From Agrypnia vestita (lineage: Eukaryota > Arthropoda > Insecta > Trichoptera > Phryganeidae): a DNA stretch of 64,000 nucleotides. The stretch covers positions 115,259 to 179,258 of the forward strand of contig JADDOH010004213.1 of the NCBI GenBank assembly GCA_016648135.1. The letters run 5' to 3'. Every line of letters begins with the position of its first letter. Position 1 is the stretch's first letter. Of the stretch, positions 12,401 to 20,639 are shown in pieces. Under the pieces are notes generated by a model, which was not told the DNA's origin, searched no databases, and worked only from the letters and a program-made list of their open reading frames with translations. Both the position numbers and the translations under genes were made by a program.

Positions 12401-15400
12401 ATTTTTAATGATTCTATCTAGAATTAATGTGTTAATAATGGGGTCAATTATACTGTAAAACATATCGATAGATTCATTAACGTATGAGAGCTTCAATACC
12501 GGACTCCAATTTTGTCGATGAAAGAGAGATTCATTTATTAGATTAGGTATAATTTCCTTTATGGAACTCTTCTGTTGAGCGAGGTATCGAAATTCTTTTG
12601 GACGAGCAATATTGATAATTAATAATAATTATACTTTTAATAATGATGATTGATTAATTGATTAATTATTGATGATAATTGATGATAATTTATACTAACA
12701 ACTGCTTTAAGAAGTATATTGGTATTACGATAATGAGGCCATAAATATGAAAGTGGACAAGTAAAGTTTCTTTCTTTTCGAGATAATTAAAGGTTTACAT
12801 TTGAATTAATTAAAAAATATTTTTATATAACGCAACTCAATGTTTTCAAATTTTTATAATGTGCTAGATTTATAATTTATTTTCACATATAAATTTTGCA
12901 TGTAGCTTATAATGAAACATAAGGTTGAAATAACTTAGACCGTTTTCAAAATTAACGGAACTTACCTAATAAATTGACTTAACACAATAAAAAGTTTTTT
13001 CATTTAAAATTAGTTTTTATTTAGTCATGTTAGAAAAACATTTTTAGTAAAACTTTATTTAACAATGCATAAGTATTTGATTATCATGTAGGTATGTTCT
13101 TTTTTTTATTCTCGAAGTACGATTTATGATTTTTTAAATATTCATGGTAAATTGGTGGAATGCAATGTAGCAAATCTGTCATTTCTTTAAATTTTTCTTT
13201 AGTTATTGATCATGGAAGTAAGGAAATAATTAGGTATATTTTTGGTCTTCCTCTTCTGGGTAAAAGACCTTAAATACGGAAGCCGGCATCGTCATCCAAA
13301 GAAGTTTTATAAAACATCTTTAATGAGGCATTTTTTACAAAAACGCAACCATTATATTTTTAGCCAAGTGCAGGATACACAGCCGGTATTTTTGGTTTTT
13401 CTTGTTGTCGATTAACACTTTTGTCGAAACAAAATCCTTTTGTGTCGTTCTTTTAACCGAAAACGACTTCTTTTTACTATATTGTCCTATTTACTCATAA
13501 TAATGTTCAGGGATGTACCTACCTATAAGTAATTCTTCTTTTTAGTCTCGTTTCCATCAAGCTGAAATCACGATCATTTGGCAAAAACGAACGTCCTGAT
13601 ATTAAAAATTTTGTTGTCTACAATGTTAATTGGAAGATTGGACTTATTTTAGCCATGTTAGTACCAATTTGATGTTGTGATTTTTGCCTGAACAAGCATC
13701 GCTCTAAGCTATTACGTGTTTTTGGGTAGTCACATTTTCTTAAATTTTATTTTGTATAATTTTCTATACTTATAGATTGATAGGCTGTCCATAAAACAAA
13801 ATAAATTGAATAAAAAAAAACATTTAATTTTGGTTCGCGCGGCATCGTCGACGCGGCTTTTCCATCGCTGCATTGTCGGGTTTGTTTTGCGCGAGATGGT
13901 TTTGCGCGGCTTTGTCCTGCGCGGGTTTGTTGGTTGAGGTATTCAAGGTAAAATACAAGAGGTGAGGTAAGATGTACGATGATTCTACCTGCCACACCGG
14001 GGTAGAGGTATCAGCAAAGCTGACGATGACAGGACTCTGCTGCCACTTTATCCATACATTGCGCATCAGGTGTCCGCAGGCTGCCACGCTCATGATTAAC
14101 ATGACACCCCACCAAATTCTTGAAAAACAATCCATGTTTTTTTCAACTTAAAAATTACGAGGACAATATCAAACAATCTATTGTGAAGGATGACAGGTTT
14201 ATTTACAATTGAGAATAACTTGAGATTTTTTAACTTTTCAGAGCTTTTTGATTGATTGAATTCATTAATTTCAAAACCTGTTAAACTTGAAACATCAAAA
14301 TTGACGGCATTGCAATATTATACAAAAACTGTCAAGATACAGAAATAGCAATATTGCATATTTCAGAATAAGGCCATTATAAGCGTATGAATCTATTAAA
14401 CTAACCATAGCGTCATTCAGCCGATTCGAACGAACCGATCGCTGAACACAGCCGTGGTTCGCCAAACCGATTCGATCGATTCACCGAGGATTTATAACTA
14501 TAGCCAGAACCACACGTTGTAGGTAAATTTACAACACTCGGTATTACCAGTTACTAGCAGTAGGCAGGTACTTGGTAAACTGACAGTTATAGAAGTCAAT
14601 AAGACAGTCTGACGAGTATTCTTCAGTTTGAATTTGCTTACCGCATCTGAAAACGCTTCGAAAAAATTTACTCGTTATGGAGTATATTTTGATTAAGTCG
14701 CAGTCACTTGCGGGTTGATTTGGTAACTTATGGTCTTGGCAGAACGGCCGTGGTCGTTGATAGAGTGCCACCAGTATAAATTGGCGTGCGAAGGAGGGCG
14801 TCCCTGTCGCGAAACAGAAGTTGCCAGGGTGTAAATTATTTATTACACAATACATAATATACAGAGTGTCCAGTGACCGGTGTCGGAGCCTTTAATAGAA
14901 ATTTGGTCGGGCAACACTAAAGAAACAAACCAGTAATGGCGGCCGCTCTATACGGAGTCCTGTCAAACGGCAATATTGGTCGATTATTTGCTTTTTCAGC
15001 ATCGCAAAACTTTAAAACTACATTGGCAATTGTTCTTGCACCACCTGCAAGATGTTGCAAGACTGTTTTGGACATAATTCAGTGTATATTGGAAATCAAG
15101 ATGTAACAGCTCACGCGCAAGCACGAGATTGAACTGAATGACAGGGCGAGGGGTTACCGCCGGGTGCGGGCGGGGCAGGTTTGAGTTCCAAAGTCGCCGC
15201 ACGCCAATTTACGTTGGGCAAGCTCCAACGACGACACTACAGCCAAAAGTATCTGGCGCCATCCGTTCCAATCTGCAGCATTCCCGTGCTGATACGTGAT
15301 GAATATCCCTGGACGGCGTGCCACATCCAATAAGTATAACATAAGCGAATTTCACTCACCTTTCAGCGAAAGAACTCCTACTCTCTCCCAAATACTTGAA

Positions 15401-15556
15401 ACCGTGCAGGGTGGTGTTCTCAGAAAACTCTTTAAAGTAATCGAAGAACATCTTGGATACGCCCTCATTCTTCGGGGAGGCGTTCTCACGATCCTCGGCC
15501 AAATTATTCGAAACATTGATCGGCTTCACCTTTCCAGAAGACATTTCGCTAACCAT
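383..15556 (-). CDS. Pickpocket-type DEG/ENaC sodium channel subunit, 3' part beyond window
   Basis: Amiloride-sensitive cation channel subunit of the insect pickpocket (ppk) family, expected to work in a trimer at the plasma membrane. Ten exons were read by eye: 15360-15556, 13989-14118, 11134-11240, 7287-7386, 4331-4482, 3245-3356, 2453-2545, 1390-1529, 550-677 and 383-442. All junctions are GT-AG and every phase matches, giving 406 codons. Visible landmarks are the intracellular His-Gly gating motif (LHGFKYL, H51-G52), TM1 starting IWWGVML (about 67-85), the post-TM1 FPAITIC signature (112-118) and a Cys-rich extracellular block with RQCFF, CELECLTNY and CGC. Family members usually have about 450-600 residues, so TM2, the selectivity filter and the C-terminus should lie left of position 383. 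The start ATG was chosen because it is the first Met of the open first exon; a TAG acceptor-like site at about 15576 suggests a possible 5'UTR intron. Which ppk paralogue this is cannot be told. Confidence 0.9.
550..677 (-). CDS. ppk exon 9: Cys-rich extracellular block
   Basis: Donor C|GTGAGT; the acceptor is a GAG immediately before GCAATGC. Encodes RQCFFPSERWLKYYKVYSQ, then NCELECLTNYTLASCGC and ISMP. Five cysteines lie in the order seen in the DEG/ENaC cysteine-rich domain before TM2. Phase 2 in, phase 1 out. Confidence 0.87.
1390..1529 (-). CDS. ppk exon 8: VLLHNPSE / SQQYFRVPL segment
   Basis: Acceptor TATTTCAG and donor AG|GTTTGG. Encodes 46 residues plus two bases: VLLHNPSEIPRVSQQYFRVP, then EVIVAIKP and a Thr-Thr-Ser-Glu-x-Leu-Arg stretch. 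The order 'VLLH-P-E-P--S-QYFRVPL' is the ppk palm-domain pattern. The donor GTTTGG is weaker than the others. Confidence 0.9.
2453..2545 (-). CDS. ppk exon 7: DLDYICRGPVQGFK segment
   Basis: Acceptor TTTATCAG and donor AAG|GTGCGT. Encodes 31 residues, GAGTKAGLTIAM... to ...YICRGPVQGFK. This segment is strongly conserved among insect ppk channels and helps secure the family call. Confidence 0.9.
2775..3115. repeat. Palindromic MITE-like repeat, family E, copy 1
   Basis: Lies in the ppk intron between exons 6 and 7. The block ending CTATAATTTATCTTA... CCCTGTGG recurs at 43220-43290, and the inner 'AAGTGATCA' segment is also shared. The second copy has clear inverted ends (TATAGAAATCTC...). No target duplication could be fixed. 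Confidence 0.55.
3245..3356 (-). CDS. ppk exon 6: extracellular segment
   Basis: Acceptor TTTCCAG and donor ACG|GTAAGT. Encodes 38 residues, from ELQSQYNYLNHGK through WSLEKGYP to YPVRGT. Ser-Leu-Glu-x-Gly-Tyr is a recurring ppk motif. Phase 2 in, phase 0 out, consistent with both neighbours. Confidence 0.87.
3638..3949. repeat. MITE-like repeat with GAATGCAGTC inner repeats, copy 1
   Basis: Outer inverted ends (GGGATATAAAAAC... and ...GCATTTATACCC) enclose GAATGCAGTC / GACTGCATTC inverted blocks; the right inner block is duplicated in tandem at about 3834-3893. Related copies lie at about 11658, 48380 and, partially, 59180. It sits in a ppk intron. Confidence 0.6.
4331..4482 (-). CDS. ppk exon 5: APNFDEM...CKW segment
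   Basis: Acceptor TATGTAG and donor GA|GTAAGT. Encodes VAPNFDEMMWICKWK, then a Cys-rich stretch with CSTLFSPILTDEGLCFSFN. 'Eeglcf(s/t)fN' is typical of ppk extracellular domains. Two conserved cysteines flank the ILTDEG turn. Confidence 0.9.
4516..6310. mobile_element. 1.8-kb palindromic element with CAGG...CCTG ends and TA target site
   Basis: Left end CAGGATGTAGACATCC and right end ...TTACACCCTG are flanked by TA. The terminal arms (about 4516-4900 and 6010-6310) are inverted copies of each other; for example CGACATTTTCGACTCATAAT at the right matches the inverse of the left. A second MITE (5212-5354) is nested inside. Relatives are at 27712, 61503, 6403 and 16140. Confidence 0.6.
5212..5354. 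mobile_element. CAGT-ended MITE with TA duplication, copy 1
   Basis: TIRs CAGTAGCCGGCAAACATCTT and the inverse of AAGTTTGCCGGCAACTG, flanked by TA on both sides, about 143 bp. CAGT ends plus a TA duplication suggest mobilisation by a Tc1/mariner-type transposase (inference). Other copies: 24856-24998 and 45828-45962. Confidence 0.75.
6403..6840. repeat. Diverged CAGGGTGT-family repeat
   Basis: Ends resemble the family at 27712 (TGTCTCA...CTAGTAGC at the left, GGTACTAGCTGTGAGACACA at the right) and the inner 'AAATATTTCTGATTAT' side resembles the arms of that family. Strongly diverged; boundaries approximate. Confidence 0.4.
6953..7096. mobile_element. Harbinger-type MITE (GGGCCGGTTG ends), copy 1
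   Basis: 144 bp with inverted ends GGGCCGGTTTTTGCAAGTT and ...GCAACCGACCC, flanked by TTA on both sides. The TWA 3-bp duplication is that of the PIF/Harbinger superfamily. The most diverged of four copies; its core is in the same orientation as copies 2 and 3. In the ppk intron between exons 4 and 5. Confidence 0.75.
7287..7386 (-). CDS. ppk exon 4: extracellular finger-region segment
   Basis: Acceptor TTTCTAG and donor TCG|GTGAGA. Encodes ERKDFEAISLLCDNHVL and on to SLGLLLS. It was found because exon 3 (phase 2) and exon 5 (phase 0) cannot be joined directly without a stop; this exon fixes both phases and supplies the Leu-Cys-Asp motif expected here in ppk proteins. Confidence 0.82.
8570..8930 (-). 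pseudogene. C-terminal fragment of a LINE endonuclease/reverse transcriptase protein
   Basis: The minus strand reads MWIHRRVLKISWIDMITN, then TLRKTSYLGHIMR, then KIEGCRGVRRKHMS and IREWTGIRKVEELLRATRD. This string of motifs (W-RR-L-I-W-D, YLGHI-R, KIEG-RG, WL--IR-WTG) is the C-terminal tail of many insect RT proteins. No RT catalytic core is present; it is a dead fragment in a ppk intron. Confidence 0.7.
9016..10302 (-). mobile_element. mariner transposon, degenerate
   Basis: 1,287 bp with near-identical TIRs (TTAGGTCCTTACATATGAAA at the left; the inverse at the right differs by one base over the first 20) and TA target duplications at 9014-9015 and 10303-10304. Size, TA target and D,D34D transposase all fit Tc1/mariner, mariner branch. 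Inserted in the ppk intron between exons 3 and 4. Confidence 0.92.
9138..10114 (-). pseudogene. mariner transposase, frameshifted
   Basis: Starts MKNLKYRVIYEYEFHRGTGA at 10114 with the N-terminal helix-turn-helix (TARRINDVYGDGA, VRFWFQRFRSG). The catalytic triad is visible: CDEKW near 9680, HDNARPHTA near 9390, and SPDLAPTDYHFF 34 residues later, the mariner D,D34D spacing. The frame changes near 9850 and stops occur between about 9570 and 9850, so no intact enzyme is encoded. A full-length family member has about 345 residues. Confidence 0.88.
11134..11240 (-). CDS. ppk exon 3: FPAITIC signature
   Basis: Acceptor GGTTTTAG and donor GA|GTAAGT. Encodes ISFPAITICSETKSR and the following extracellular residues to FTAEE. 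FPAITIC right after TM1 is one of the most conserved DEG/ENaC signatures. Confidence 0.9.
11658..11925. repeat. MITE-like repeat with GAATGCAGTC inner repeats, copy 2
   Basis: Inner blocks GAATGCAGTCACCGAGGATT and TAATCCTCGATAACTGCATT are inverted around a spacer; the outer ends (GGGAGCTATAAGCGATGG) are diverged. Same family as 3638-3949. Confidence 0.55.
13085..13600 (-). pseudogene. Fragment of an unrecognised transposon-encoded insect protein
   Basis: Minus-strand translation gives FLPNDRDFSLMETRLKRR near 13560, then TSLDDDAGFRI, LLPRRGRPKIY, and after two stops KFKEMTDLLHCIPPIYHEYL. The series 'PND-DF--IE...RGRP...K---L--L---IPP--H-FY' is one I associate with a repetitive, uncharacterised protein of insect DNA transposons; this is recollection, not a search. 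Internal stops show it is dead. Confidence 0.45.
13989..14118 (-). CDS. ppk exon 2: first transmembrane segment
   Basis: Acceptor TTTTTCAAG and donor CAG|GTAGAA. Encodes 44 residues: Arg-Ile-Trp-Trp followed by a hydrophobic stretch (GVMLIMSVAACG) that is TM1, then the first extracellular residues ending ADTSTPVWQ. The position and the WW-start are typical of ppk channels. A TIR element (14771-15225) lies in the intron between this exon and exon 1. Confidence 0.88.
14771..15225 (-). mobile_element. Short TIR element carrying a transposase N-terminus, copy 1
   Basis: Inverted ends around ATAAATTGGCGTGCG (left) and CGCACGCCAATTTA (right). On the minus strand it contains a broken reading frame MSKTV...GGARTIANVVLKFCDAE, then PILPFDR and RAAAITG, the same as the intact short ORF of copy 2 at 35676-36108 but with extra bases near the start. 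In the ppk intron between exons 1 and 2. Confidence 0.7.
15360..15556 (-). CDS. ppk exon 1: cytoplasmic N-terminus with HG gating motif
   Basis: Encodes residues 1-65 plus two bases and ends at an AG|GTGAGT donor. It contains FFDYFKEFSENTTLHGF, the conserved DEG/ENaC pre-TM1 segment in which the His-Gly pair is needed for gating in known family members. The protein starts MVSEMSSGK; a second Met at residue 5 could also serve. Confidence 0.88.
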
Positions 15557-16139
15557 GAATTCAAATTATTAGTCTAAAAAGTATGTTTATCATTCAGATA
15601 TAGCTTTCCCTTCATTTTGTGTAAACCACGGCTCAATTAGTAATTTTTAATGGCTACGCCAAAATTTTAATATATCCTGCGATATATTTTTCCACAAAAT
15701 AGCGATAGAGATTGCATCGGATTGAAAGGCGGGATCTAACTAATGAACAATGAAATGATAATTTTAGAGAACGCACCGACATATTATTCGGTGACAAGTA
15801 AATAAATGCTTTGATGAAAGCATTATTTTAAATCGATGCTGTCTAAAGTAAAGTTTTAGAATTTTATATGTAAATGTAAAATAATAACACAATCGCGCAA
15901 AACAATTTAAAAACAATCTAAAAAGCAAATAAAATCTTAAATATTTAACAGTTAAAATAGGTTGTTTTTATTGTTATAGTGGTTATTCTTCATCATTTTA
16001 GTAAGCATTAAAAAGACGAAAATTTATGTTTCCTATACATGTATGTACAAAAGAACTTCTTATTTATCAAAAACGAATTTAAATAACCATTTAAAATCGT
16101 TATTCAAGAAATCAAATTATGCAGGTATAAGTCGAATAA

Positions 16140-16436
16140 AATGATAAAATTTGAAAAATTCAAAATAGATTGTTTTACAAGGATTTTATTATTTTGTTTG
16201 AATTGTATTGAAGCAAATGAAATTTTCATAGTCGATATAAGTTACCGTAATGATAGTTCAACTTTTTTGCAAAAAATAAGTCAGAAGTACCTATTGAAAA
16301 AATGCAAACGTTTGATATTGCATATCTCTATAACAATTGATATTAGGGCATGGTTGCTTGAACATTTTCGACTCATTATCAAGGCAAGAATCCACCTGTA
16401 AAGTTTTTGCTACTAGCTATGAGACACCCTGTATAT
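16140..16436. repeat. CAGGGTGT-family element, right half
   Basis: Ends ...GCTACTAGCTATGAGACACC then CTG-TATA, with upstream arm sequence (CATTTTCGACTCATTATCAA, AATAAGTCAGAAGTA) matching the elements at 4516 and 27712. The left end is not recognised, so the copy is partial. Confidence 0.5.
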
Positions 16437-16489
16437 TATAAATCTATATTTTTAACATTAAACGCTCGTGAGTTTGAGTGGAAACCTGG

Positions 16490-16760
16490 AAATGATTTAC
16501 CACGCTGCGTTTCTCCGCATGTCGGCGACTGTACGAGCCGAGCGTATGGGGACAGTCCACCCAGCGCCGGGCCCCTCGCGCGGCCTGTCGGGCTCGAGGA
16601 AGCTCGCCTCCATGCCTCCAACTGTCAACTCGGCCCGAAGCTCAACTCAAATACTCCAAACATCATACATGTCATCTATACAACAGTGGTACCTACCTAA
16701 GTGCTTTCTAATAAAGTCGTTTGGTGAAATAAACGATACAAAGAATTTAGACGCGTCATT
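16490..16760 (+). other. GC-rich island followed by two AATAAA signals
   Basis: About 150 bases (16500-16650) are clearly GC-rich in an AT-rich region and open on both strands; the plus reading includes AAFLRMSATVRAERMG and the minus reading is rich in Pro/Gly/Arg. AATAAA motifs occur at about 16710 and 16728. It may be an exon, a retrocopy or a transcribed repeat; no protein family was recognised. Confidence 0.3.
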
Positions 16761-17694
16761 ATTTATTTAAGGTACATGTATGTCTACAATATAATCGGCC
16801 CCTATTCTCAGGATAATAGGTAATATCGTTAAAAATATATATTTATACCATACAGCGGTGCCTCGGTATACATCCTTAATCCATTCTAGATTCTCGGATT
16901 AAATCTCGGATCGCACAAGACGTAGGTATAGCAGACGAATTTTTCCGAAAAGAAATGTAAGGAAAATGATTAATCCATTCCCACCAAAAAAAATCTTATT
17001 GTTATTGGCATATTATATCTTGTATTGTTCTTCAGTTCGCTATACTGCTTGCTGACTGCAAACACTTAAATGGCCTCCCAAGATGCACGCACAAATTAAA
17101 ATTATCCGTAACTTTGTGTTTGCCGCGAAAACAACGAACCGCTCGTTCTATGAATTTTAATGTACATATGTCTATTATAATTTTGGGGGTTTAGAGATGG
17201 TTAGAAGCAATTGCTTTTTCGGGTCACCACCGTCATGCGACGGAAAAGCTCCAAAGGCTCGTGCTCCGATTTGCTTATGTGGCATTCCTTACTATTGTGG
17301 TATGAATTCCACATAATTAATTATATTATTTACTTTCGACTTGTGACCGAAATTGCGGAACCGAACTCCGTCGTAAGACGAGAACTGACTGTATACTTAT
17401 TTATGTACTTACCTCTGTCACATGATAATATTTCTATCATTATAATGTAGATATTGGTTTTTGTCTTAGTAGAGCGCATAGGTTTGTACGAAAACGGGTT
17501 GTGTGGTTGGTGGAAATCGCATTAATCCAAAGTAATTACAAACAAAGGTTTTAACGAAAGATTATTGTAAACCATGTTGATACAACTGGTCCTGAGCCGC
17601 TGTATTTTATAAGTATGTGTAATCAAAATTTACTCCACCTCTGCTTCTACACGCGGTTTATGGAAGAATTTTATTTTTTATTAAAAAAATATAT

Positions 17695-17856
17695 ACTAAC
17701 CTTACCATCACGCCGTTTTCCCTAGGTGGTACGCAAAGAGGATGGAGCGCCACACTCTTCTAGCCTGACACAACACTCTTACCTCATCCACATTCATCCA
17801 TCTTCGCATGCAAGCCTAATGATTGTTGAGGCTCCTGACGGGAACATCTTTCAGTT
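17695..17856 (-). pseudogene. RTE-like LINE 3' fragment, part 1
   Basis: Minus-strand tail of a LINE protein, the same tail as at 37230-37520 (…[13 protein letters not shown]…, …RVWRS…PCG). It is interrupted by the Harbinger-like element 17860-18640 and resumes at 18641-18745. Confidence 0.65.
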
Positions 17857-17859
17857 TTA

Positions 17860-18640
17860 AGCCATGTATTCACTAGGGGACAAATTGTCCCTCAACAGCA
17901 CGCGTGGCATAGAGTCTACGTGACGTTGCAACGTCGTGCACTGTTCCGCGACGTCGCGCACAACATAGCGCGGCATTTCTACGTGCCGTGGCAACGTTGC
18001 CATGCGCACGGTACCCAAGCGAGCTCACTGCAACATTCCGCGGAGCGTCAGTACCACGTGCTATGTTTACAAGTGAATACGCATGCGCTGCATCTGTCAA
18101 GATGACAATGCGGGGAAACGAAATCGTTCTTGAACTCATCGAGCTATTTATTCGGACGGACATTCTATCGATCGAAGATCGCATAGAATGTCCGTCCTTC
18201 TTCCTCTTTGCAGTTAATAATTTCGCATTCTCCTCTTTTTTCTCCTCTTACTTTTCGATAAACTCATTAACATAAACAGATACGCGGCTGTCATCATAAT
18301 CTCATAGGGCGATATATTTCCGCGACGTCTGGAAAACAATAATTATTTGCAAAAACGACCTTGTTTTTAATAATATTCAATTTACAACAGTAAAACCTCG
18401 TTAATTTGAAATTGCGACCCAAAAAAACATTTCGAATTGCGCGGAACCCCGTTTTCGCCAAATGAGATACCGCAGCTGTCATCGTAAAATCATCGGGTGA
18501 CATTTCCGCGACAAGATATGCGAGTCCCGGTGTGTACACGTCAAATGACCGCGTCATTGTTCCCGAAACATGAGTGTAGATGTTGATGCGACATACCGAG
18601 CGGAATGTTTCGCGATTTGTCCCCTAGTGAATACATGGCT
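17860..18640. mobile_element. Harbinger-like element with TTA duplication, non-autonomous
   Basis: 781 bp, identical TIRs of at least 26 bp beginning AGCCATGTATTCACTAGGGG at both ends, and TTA duplications at 17857-17859 and 18641-18643. The 3-bp TTA target is typical of PIF/Harbinger. Inside are GC-rich repeats, a near-perfect hairpin (18154-18197) and a pogo-like TIR fragment (about 18389-18460). No transposase core was recognised. Confidence 0.8.
18154..18197. repeat. Near-perfect 15-20 bp hairpin
   Basis: GGACGGACATTCTAT at 18154-18168 is exactly inverted at 18183-18197. Between them CGATC-GAA-GATCG extends the stem, with a single unpaired C. Located inside the Harbinger-like element. 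Confidence 0.8.
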
Positions 18641-18745
18641 TTATGGTTAACCTGTTCAACGCAAGTGTTCCGTAGCCGCACTCTCTTTCTGACGCCATCA
18701 ACACTTGAGTCATATATCTTTCGTACCACTCTTTCCTCATGCAAA
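18641..18745 (-). pseudogene. RTE-like LINE 3' fragment, part 2
   Basis: Reads MHEERVVRKIYDSSVDGVRK, matching the '[19 protein letters not shown]' segment at 37440-37480. It continues part 1 (17695-17856) once the Harbinger-like insertion is skipped. Confidence 0.65.
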
Positions 18746-18959
18746 TACTTGAAAAACGAAAATTATAAAAAGTGAATAGGATGGACACCCCTCTTTACAT
18801 CTGTTTCTGTTTTTGATATAAAATTATTTTTTCTTTGATTTCTTTTATTTTTATTTTTGTTATACTCGTGTAAATATAGTCACATATATAATAAAGTATG
18901 TATTTAATTGATTGAACTATAGAAGAATTAATTTAATTTTTGTTATTTTGTTAACGTAT

Positions 18960-19745
18960 ATTATTATCATTAGGTACTAAAAGGAGACCGACAGAAAGAC
19001 AGAAAAAACTTACACGTGGTTACACATCGCACCATTACATTCCTGATATTGATTTTAGATTTGACAACATAACCACTAAAAAATTAATCACTCATGAAAT
19101 AAACCATATATTTCAAAATAACCGAAGCTGCCGAATAACTGATAATTGATGGGCTTCGTTTTAATTGCCGTTTTACGATTGATGGGAATCGTTTTACGAA
19201 TATCTTATGAAGAAAATTGCAAAAATGTGTCCTTACTTGGAAGAATAAGAAGATATATAAATAAAAACACAAGTTTGTTAATATACAATACTATGATTCT
19301 CCCGCACATAGACTATTATTCCAGTATATCATTTATAAGCAACGAAAGAATGCTAAAGAAATTACAAATAGTACAAAAAAGAGCCATGCGCATAATATTG
19401 AAGTGTAATAGGAGAACTAAAATAACAAAAATGTTGAATGCCCTAAGACTAGAAACCGTAAATCAAAGAATAAAGTATAATGTAATGGTGCAAATATTTA
19501 AAATTAAACATGGATTAGTACCCAAATACTTTGAAGACAGGATGAAACTGAATATTTTCATTCTTACAATACAAGAGGAAGCGACAACATTAGACTACCA
19601 AATAAAAAGAAAAACACCTCACAAAATTGTATGATGTATAAAGGTACAAAAATCTTCTACAGCCTGCCAAAGGACATTCAAAACGCGGAGAATATAAGGA
19701 GGTTTAAACTTGAGTGCAAAAATTTTATTGTAAAAACTTTTAAAT
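18960..19745 (+). pseudogene. C-terminal part of a non-LTR reverse transcriptase
   Basis: From about 19200 the plus strand reads KNVSLLGRIRRYINKNTSLL, IYNTMILPHIDY, LKKLQIVQKRAMRIIL, and later a second frame with FYSLPKDIQNAENIRRFK. These are the post-catalytic RT motifs (Y-S-I-PHIDY-S-IW, L--IQ-RA-R-I, SLP--I) of insect non-LTR elements. The catalytic YADD box is absent and a frameshift separates the two parts. Confidence 0.75.
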
Positions 19746-20310
19746 GATTTGATGGAATACAATATGTCTAAGTGAAATCATATATTAGCCCACACATCAT
19801 TATGTGTGGAACTAAATAATCAAGATAAAAATTAAAAAAAAACAACGGACCATTCCGCGGAAATTATAATGTATAATAGTATTATGCAAAAAATTTATAC
19901 AGCTCATGCTCTACCCTTTAGTAATATGACCCAATTCGATATTTGATTTCACCCAAGATCGTCATATTGTAAAAGCAGATAAGACGTATATAATTAATAT
20001 AATATAATTAATAATAATAAGAGTTGTCTAATTATAATAGGTAAACAACAGAGAAATCAAGTCAGAATTTGATAATTTTATATTTTAAATGGAAAAATTT
20101 ATATATTTTTTGGTGTAGTTTATCTTGATACAACGCATTTTTAAGTAGGATGTCTAGTTTTCGCGTTAATAAAATCATTAAGTCATATTGTTATTTTTCT
20201 GCTAGTACAATTTTTACAAACTGCTAGATGGTGCCGTAGATCATTATTTAAATTAAACTGTCAACAAAATTAATACTGATCTGCGAAACGGTATTTTGAG
20301 TCTTAAGTTT

Positions 20311-20639
20311 TAATAACCAACTTAATTAATCAATTAGAAAGACATACAGAAAAATCTAATTCACGAAAAAATATAAGGTTACTACTGGGATTCGAACCCA
20401 GGTCACCTCCTTTCCAAGGCCGGTGCTCTGACCACTAAGCTATAGCAACCCTCTATATTTCCGTGAATATATCGACCTTATATGTAGTTCTTATTTTTAT
20501 TAATTGATTAATTTTTATTTTTGTCCATAGAGCAAACCACTTTTTTGATACGGTTCGAATCCCAGTAGTAACCTAATATTTTTTCGTGAATTAGATTTTT
20601 CTGTATGTCTTTCTAATTGATTAATTAAATTGGTTATTA
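20311..20639. repeat. Inverted repeat with a tRNA-like stem-loop, copy 1
   Basis: An 87-base arm (20311-20397) is repeated almost perfectly in inverse orientation at 20554-20639, with a 156-base spacer. Both arms contain the tRNA-like B box GGATTCGAACC. A nearly complete tRNA-like sequence sits on the minus strand at 20377-20450. A related, shorter copy lies at 56395-56545. Confidence 0.85.
20377..20450 (-). repeat. tRNA-derived SINE head (not a functional tRNA)
   Basis: 74 bases with A box TAGCTTAGTGG, B box GGTTCGAATCC, a T arm CTGGG-TTCGAAT-CCCAG and an acceptor stem GGTTGCTA / TAGTAACC. The anticodon arm does not pair properly (CCGGC opposite AGGAG), so it is read as a tRNA-derived repeat that may still bind RNA polymerase III factors. 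Confidence 0.65.

Larger units (their letters stand above)
11241..13988. other. ppk intron between exons 3 and 2
   Basis: A 2.7-kb AT-rich intron. Recognised contents are a diverged GAATGCAGTC-type repeat (11658-11925) and a transposon-protein fragment (13085-13600). At 12600-12700 there are only ATT/GAT-rich simple repeats. A short GCGCGG-rich patch (13835-13930) lies next to exon 2 and has no obvious function. Confidence 0.6.
15577..17694. other. Intergenic DNA upstream of ppk
   Basis: Upstream of the ppk start; a ppk promoter should lie here or before a 5'UTR exon but no TATA/Inr pair is convincing. Contents: a CAGGGTGT-family half element (16140-16436), a GC-rich island (16490-16700), and otherwise AT-rich unique sequence. 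Confidence 0.5.

Noticed and set aside
13747..13995. An 82-codon minus ORF with repeated Arg/Ala/Lys/Gln
   Set aside because: It reads through the ppk exon 2 donor into a GCGCGG-rich intron patch; low-complexity translation only.
20377..20450. A functional tRNA gene on the minus strand
   Set aside because: A and B boxes and the T arm are good, but the anticodon stem does not pair, the acceptor stem is one pair too long, and the unit is half duplicated in a palindrome; read as a tRNA-derived repeat.
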